Part shown: one piece after another, positions 6,499 to 9,718 of the stretch
Layout of the letters: each line of letters begins with the position of its first letter
Numbering within the stretch: the stretch's first letter is position 1
DNA from: an uncultured Methanobrevibacter sp.
GTDB taxonomy: Archaea; Methanobacteriota; Methanobacteria; Methanobacteriales; Methanobacteriaceae
Assembly: GCA_902782595.1 (NCBI GenBank)
Contig: CACZNW010000023.1
Location: 1-9,718 of the forward strand
Direction: 5' to 3'
DNA: 9,718 bases
Translations under genes and position numbers: made by a program
Notes under the pieces: generated by a model
Told to the model about the DNA's origin: nothing
The model's input: only the letters and a program-made list of their open reading frames with translations
The model's database searches: none

Positions 6499-7407
6499 TT
6501 AATCCTTTAAATAATAATATAAAACAGCTTTTTGAGCGTGCATTCTATTTTCTGCTTCATCATAAATAACGGATTGCGGACCATCAATAACTTCACTGGT
6601 TACTTCCTGACCTCTGACAGCAGGTAAGCAATGCATGAAAATAGCTCCATCATTAGCCAAACTCATCAAATCAGAGTTAACCTGAAATGGCGCAAAATCA
6701 ATTTCCCTTTGAGCCTTTTCAGCCTCATCACCCATACTGACCCAGACATCGGTAAATACCACATCAACGTTTTCAAGAGCAACACCAATATCATCAGTGA
6801 CAATGATTTCAGTATTGTGTTCAGCAGCATACTCATGGGCAGTCTTTAAAATATCCTCGTGAGGTTCATAACCTTTAGGACAGGCAACAGACATATTCAT
6901 TTCAAGTAACGGAGCGATTAATAAAAGAGAATTGGATACATTATTTCCATCACCGACAAAACAAATTTTTCTGCCTTTCCAATCACCCAAATGTTCTTTT
7001 ATTGTTAACACATCAGCAAGTGCCTGACAAGGATGTTCAAAATCAGTTAATCCGTTTATAACAGGTACATCAGAGTATTTTGCAAGTTCAACCACATCTT
7101 CATGTTTTATTGCCCTTATCATTATACCGTCAACGAAACGGCTTAAAACCTTTGCTGTATCAGAAATCGGCTCCCCTCTTCCCATTTGCAAATCATTTGA
7201 AGATAAAAAGATTCCCCTGCCACCCAACTGGTACATTCCAACATCAAAAGAAACTCTGGTTCTTGTAGATGATTTCTGGAAAATCATAGCTAAGGTCTTG
7301 CCTTCAAGAGGCTTATCTTCAACATCACCTGCTTTAATTTTAATAGCTAAATCAAGAATGTATCTGACATCATCTTTGATATCACTAATTGACAATAAAC
7401 TTTTCAT
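6499..7407 (-). CDS. argF: Ornithine carbamoyltransferase
   Basis: It transfers the carbamoyl group from carbamoyl phosphate to ornithine, making citrulline for arginine synthesis in the cytoplasm. The protein has 302 residues, normal for the anabolic enzyme. The carbamoyl-phosphate loop SSTRTR is at 46-51, HPCQ at 125-128, the ornithine-closing loop DVWVSMG at 220-226 and HCLPA at 259-263. The SMG loop separates it from aspartate carbamoyltransferase. The frame extends two codons to a TTG at 7413, but GGGGAT (7419-7414) abuts that TTG and stands six bases before the ATG at 7407, so the ATG is the start. Its stop directly abuts the zinc-ribbon gene's stop, with no space for a separate terminator, and no T-run follows; transcripts of the two genes should overlap. 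Confidence 0.97.
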   Translation of the reverse strand: MKSLLSISDIKDDVRYILDLAIKIKAGDVEDKPLEGKTLAMIFQKSSTRTRVSFDVGMYQLGGRGIFLSSNDLQMGRGEPISDTAKVLSRFVDGIMIRAIKHEDVVELAKYSDVPVINGLTDFEHPCQALADVLTIKEHLGDWKGRKICFVGDGNNVSNSLLLIAPLLEMNMSVACPKGYEPHEDILKTAHEYAAEHNTEIIVTDDIGVALENVDVVFTDVWVSMGDEAEKAQREIDFAPFQVNSDLMSLANDGAIFMHCLPAVRGQEVTSEVIDGPQSVIYDEAENRMHAQKAVLYYYLKD

Positions 7408-7440
7408 CTTCAAATCCCCATAAGAAAATAAAATATATCT

Positions 7441-7453
7441 TATTTATATATAT
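7441..7453 (-). promoter_or_regulatory. TATA box of argF
   Basis: ATATATATAAATA on the minus strand is centred about 40 bases before the argF ATG. Initiation 25 bases downstream would give a leader of about 14 bases that still contains the GGGGAT ribosome binding site. This is the clearest TATA box in the window. Confidence 0.55.
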
Positions 7454-7561
7454 TAAATGTTTCTATGATTTAATTTAACTAAGTATGAACTAAAAAGAAG
7501 GAAGTAAGTGTAAATGAAAAAAAATAATATGATGATAAATCTCAAAAACAAACCTAGCAAC

Positions 7562-7600
7562 AAAAAAATTAAAAAAAAGAAATTTCAATTTAAAATTTCT
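7562..7600 (-). terminator. Hairpin terminator overlapping the purD stop codon
   Basis: On the minus strand AGAAATTT (7600-7593) pairs with AAATTTCT (7585-7578) around a 7-base loop, and T8 (7578-7571) and T7 (7568-7562) follow. The TGA stop (7587-7585) sits at the loop and second-arm junction. The remaining bases to argF (7408-7561) hold only the argF promoter and no visible gene. Confidence 0.6.
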
Positions 7601-8895
7601 TTCATGTGTTCAACACGTTTGTTTACAAGTTCTGCAGTTCCCACATCTCTTCTGTGATAAACATTGCCTTTAACAAACTCACAAGCATTTTCAGCTATTT
7701 TTTCGGCTTCCGCTATGTTTTCACCACTGGCCACAATACCCAATGCCCTTGAACCTGAAAGGTGAATTCCATCATCTTCCTGACTTACGGCAGCATAGAA
7801 TACTTTAGCACCCATATTTTCAATTGCATCCTCATCCACTTCAATTAATTCCCCTGCAAATTCTGTTTCAGGGTATCCGTCAGGCACAATGTATTTGCAT
7901 ACGCTTGCCTTATCTTCAAATTCAACATTGTCAAGAGTACCATCAACAATAGCCTGACAAACATCTGCCAAAGGAGTCTTTAAAAGAGGCAAAACATTCA
8001 TTGCTTCCGGATCTCCAAATCTTGCATTGTATTCAATTAATTTAGGACCATCAGCAGTTAACATGAACTGACCATATAAAATACCTTTGTAGGGTTCAGC
8101 TTCAAGGGCAATGGCTTCAAGTGTTGCCTGCATGATTTCAACAGCCCTATCATAATCTGATTGAGATAAAAACGGCAATAATCCTCCAACATCAGAGTAT
8201 GAACCCATTCCACCAGTGATTGCGCCGACATCGCCTTCAAATGCATGAGGATGATCCTGTGCTGCAGGCATTGGAGCCAAGTGTTTTCCATCACAGAATG
8301 CCTGAATTGTGAATTCTTCTCCAATTAATCTTTCTTCAATGATAACCTGAGCAAAACCTCCCATTACATTATCGATTACTTCGCATGAGTACTCTTTTGC
8401 TTCTTCATTGTCCTTAAGATGGTCACCTACAATTTTAACTCCTTTACCACCGGTCAGTCCAACTGGTTTGACTACAACATCACGGTCAAACTCATCCAAA
8501 AATGCAGCTACATCATCTGAATTATCAAATACCTTATAAACAAGAGATCCCTCAATTTCATAATCTTCAAACAGTTTTCTCATAAATGACTTATCAGTTT
8601 CTATTCTAGCTGCACTTTGAGTAGGTCCAACACATTTGATTCCATTTTTTTCAAGTTCATCCACAATCCCCTTTCCAAGGGGAGCTTCAGGACCGATGAA
8701 TGCAATGTCAATATCCTTCTCAACTGCATATTCGGCGACTTTTTCAACTTCCCCCTCATCACCTTGCCTGAATTCGGCAATCTTGGACATTCCAGGGTTT
8801 ATTTTGCTCATATAACAGTATAACTCAACATCATCTTTTAATGCGTCTGCAATAGCATGTTCACGAGCACCAGTTCCAACAACTAAAACTTTCAT
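7585..8895 (-). CDS. purD: Phosphoribosylamine-glycine ligase (GAR synthetase)
   Basis: It joins glycine to 5-phosphoribosylamine with ATP, the second step of purine synthesis. At 436 residues it is a monofunctional PurD of usual length. The N-terminal domain opens with VVGTGAREHA at 5-14 and contains FIGPEAPLGKGI at 66-77. The ATP-grasp domain shows VVKPVGLTGGKGVKI at 141-155, GEEFTIQAF at 192-200, GAITGGMGSYS at 224-234 and the metal-binding IEYNARFGDPE at 287-297. The C-terminal domain holds the CKYIVPDGYPE segment from 333. The start ATG at 8895 has a classic AAAGGAGA eight to ten bases upstream. It has its own AT-rich promoter region and a terminator at its end, so it seems to be a single-gene transcript next to argF. 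Confidence 0.97.
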   Translation of the reverse strand: MKVLVVGTGAREHAIADALKDDVELYCYMSKINPGMSKIAEFRQGDEGEVEKVAEYAVEKDIDIAFIGPEAPLGKGIVDELEKNGIKCVGPTQSAARIETDKSFMRKLFEDYEIEGSLVYKVFDNSDDVAAFLDEFDRDVVVKPVGLTGGKGVKIVGDHLKDNEEAKEYSCEVIDNVMGGFAQVIIEERLIGEEFTIQAFCDGKHLAPMPAAQDHPHAFEGDVGAITGGMGSYSDVGGLLPFLSQSDYDRAVEIMQATLEAIALEAEPYKGILYGQFMLTADGPKLIEYNARFGDPEAMNVLPLLKTPLADVCQAIVDGTLDNVEFEDKASVCKYIVPDGYPETEFAGELIEVDEDAIENMGAKVFYAAVSQEDDGIHLSGSRALGIVASGENIAEAEKIAENACEFVKGNVYHRRDVGTAELVNKRVEHMKEILN

Positions 8896-9029
8896 GATAA
8901 AATTCTCCTTTTACGTATATAATCATATATTTTTAAAAATATTTAAATTATTTTAAAATTAAACAAAATTTAAAAATTTATAAAATTATGGTAGAAAAGT
9001 CTGTAAAATTTGATAATTTTTGATATACC
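8896..9029. other. AT-rich promoter region upstream of purD
   Basis: This stretch contains no gene. Several minus-strand TATA-like sequences occur, for example TTTAAATAT at about 8938-8946 and AAAATATATGA at about 8923-8933. The first fits a leader that retains the purD ribosome binding site. The composition is too AT-rich to select one with confidence. Confidence 0.4.
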
Positions 9030-9301
9030 ATGAATAATATATAATTATAGTAATAATTGCTATCATAATTGAAATAATGGGAATTTTCGCCTTCAAACAA
9101 ACGAAAGCGAAATTTAACACCCACAGTGTTGAATACTGAAACAGAAATTATGATATCTGAAATGAACAATGAGGAATATGGCTCCAAATAAATCAGGAAC
9201 TGCACTACAATAGCAAATTTCTATTAAATGATGATAATGGCAATAGGTGGAACAATAAATACTACTCCAACCATAACAACACATATGAAATGGAAATATA
9301 G
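9030..9301 (+). pseudogene. Probable frameshifted relic of a small membrane-anchored protein
   Basis: No intact frame exists, but the plus strand shows coding-like pieces that join through frame changes. MNN from the ATG at 9030 is followed in another frame by YIIIVIIAIIIEIMGIFAFK (9038-9097), a strong membrane helix ending in lysines. A second piece, in the frame of the ATG, reads NLTPTVLNTETEIMISEMNN (about 9110-9172). A third, back in the helix frame, is rich in asparagine and aromatic residues and runs to TAG at 9299-9301. A membrane anchor followed by a polar exterior is common in surface proteins of these methanogens; that comparison is from memory. A terminator-like hairpin begins three bases after the TAG, as at intact genes here. 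The pieces could still be chance. Confidence 0.35.
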
Positions 9302-9304
9302 TTG

Positions 9305-9338
9305 AAGATTGTAATTTTCATTGAACAATCTTATTTTT
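9305..9338 (+). terminator. Hairpin terminator after the relic gene
   Basis: AAGATTGT (9305-9312) pairs perfectly with ACAATCTT (9325-9332) around a 12-base loop, with T5 at 9334-9338. Position and form match the terminators of the intact genes, which suggests that a plus-strand gene once ended at 9301. Confidence 0.45.
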
Positions 9339-9358
9339 ATGTTAAAGTACTTTAACAT
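9339..9358. repeat. Perfect 20-bp palindrome
   Basis: ATGTTAAAGT is followed at once by its exact reverse complement. On the minus strand it covers the last codons and the stop (9344-9342) of the Rpn-like gene and could fold as an 8-bp stem with a GTAC loop. No T-run follows on that strand, so it may be a weak terminator or a protein binding site. Confidence 0.7.
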
Positions 9359-9718
9359 CTTCAAGCGTCAAACCTGTACATTCAGCAATTTCACTATCCG
9401 GAATAGTGCCTTTTAAATTTCTTGCTATTCTTCTAGTAACAGACTTGGTAACAGACTTAGTAACCTCTTCAGTATTTTTATCAATAAGCCCCTTTTCATA
9501 TTCAGCCCACAATCGGTTATTCAATTTTATCACCTTTAAGAATCTATTATACAAAACAGAATCCTTACCCACTATTATATGTGCTACAACAAACTGACAT
9601 TTTTTAATTTCCAATCTTATATCTTCAGAAAATAAACCATCATGATTTGCAATATCAAATACTTCAAATGCTACTTTAACCTTATCAACATTACCCATCA
9701 ACGGTATAAACACCAAAT
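9342..9718 (-). CDS. C-terminal part of a probable Rpn/PD-(D/E)XK transposase-like protein, incomplete
   Basis: The frame is open to the right edge, giving about 125 residues of a longer protein; the first visible possible start is a TTG at 9716, but the true start is probably beyond the window. The sequence FIPLMGNVDKVKVAFEVFDI and the following helix-rich part resemble the middle and end of Rpn-family nuclease-like proteins, which in their N-terminal half carry a PD-(D/E)XK nuclease domain not visible here. The tail, RIARNLKGTIPDSEIAECTG then LTLEDVKVL, has the small helical form (I-A-x-x-TGL-x-x-E-x-V) frequent at the ends of such proteins. A 12-base tandem repeat encodes SVTK-SVTK-SVT. 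No terminal inverted repeats or partner transposase are visible. The family call is tentative; the coding call is firmer. Confidence 0.5.
   Translation of the reverse strand, partial: LVFIPLMGNVDKVKVAFEVFDIANHDGLFSEDIRLEIKKCQFVVAHIIVGKDSVLYNRFLKVIKLNNRLWAEYEKGLIDKNTEEVTKSVTKSVTRRIARNLKGTIPDSEIAECTGLTLEDVKVL
9436..9464 (-). repeat. 12-bp tandem repeat inside the Rpn-like gene
   Basis: GTAACAGACTTG, GTAACAGACTTA and a partial GTAAC follow in register (plus-strand reading), about 2.4 copies. The 12-base unit adds four residues (SVTK) without changing frame, so copy number could vary by slippage without breaking the protein. Confidence 0.8.

Noticed and set aside
8978..9205. Open frame of 75 codons on the minus strand
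   Set aside because: It has no ribosome binding site and its aromatic, low-complexity protein is the shadow of the hydrophobic plus-strand relic and of AT-rich DNA.
9038..9301. A single long frame interrupted only by TGA codons, suggesting stop recoding
   Set aside because: Although all three internal stops are TGA, there is no SECIS-like element in view, purD here ends in TGA, and the middle part reads more like protein in another frame. Frameshift decay is simpler.

Overview
The window most likely comes from a low-GC methanogenic archaeon of the Methanobacteriales, closest in style to Methanobrevibacter. The evidence is a methanogenesis marker 12 gene, an archaeal LSm protein, AT-rich intergenic DNA with archaeal TATA boxes, ribosome binding sites close to GGTGAT or GGAG, and archaeal-type ilvBN, ilvC, argF and purD genes. 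From memory, unverified, the same genes are neighbours in Methanothermobacter, so most of the window looks like conserved core chromosome.

Layout. At the left edge (1-63, minus) an unidentified gene begins at a TTG and runs out of the window, divergent from surE (176-952, plus). A 47-codon gene (958-1101, minus) converges on surE and diverges from a 65-residue LSm gene (1183-1380, plus). The LSm gene overlaps the 3' end of the convergent methanogenesis marker 12 gene (1377-2381, minus). Then, all on the minus strand, come ilvC (2423-3415), a 219-base gap with nested inverted repeats, and the ilvB-ilvN pair (5815-3635). Divergent from ilvB is a two-gene plus-strand unit: a DUF2085 membrane protein and a zinc-ribbon, tail-anchored protein (5916-6498). 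It abuts the stop of argF (6499-7407, minus). purD (7585-8895, minus) follows. The right end (8896-9718) is less orderly: a probable plus-strand gene relic and the C-terminal part of an Rpn-like gene on the minus strand that leaves the window.

Function. ilvBN and ilvC give the first two common steps of valine, leucine and isoleucine synthesis. argF makes citrulline for arginine, purD makes glycinamide ribonucleotide for purines, and surE removes phosphate from nucleotides. Marker 12 belongs to the methanogen-specific set of uncertain role. The LSm, 47-residue, DUF2085 and zinc-ribbon genes are poorly characterised.

Most notable is the 3' end architecture. Six sites carry an 8-10 bp inverted repeat that overlaps or closely follows a stop codon and is followed by a T-run. 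Two of them sit between convergent genes. The second signal worth checking is the nested, partly mutually exclusive pairing between ilvN and ilvC. I see no tRNA, rRNA, CRISPR array or complete insertion sequence, and no clear undescribed multi-gene system.
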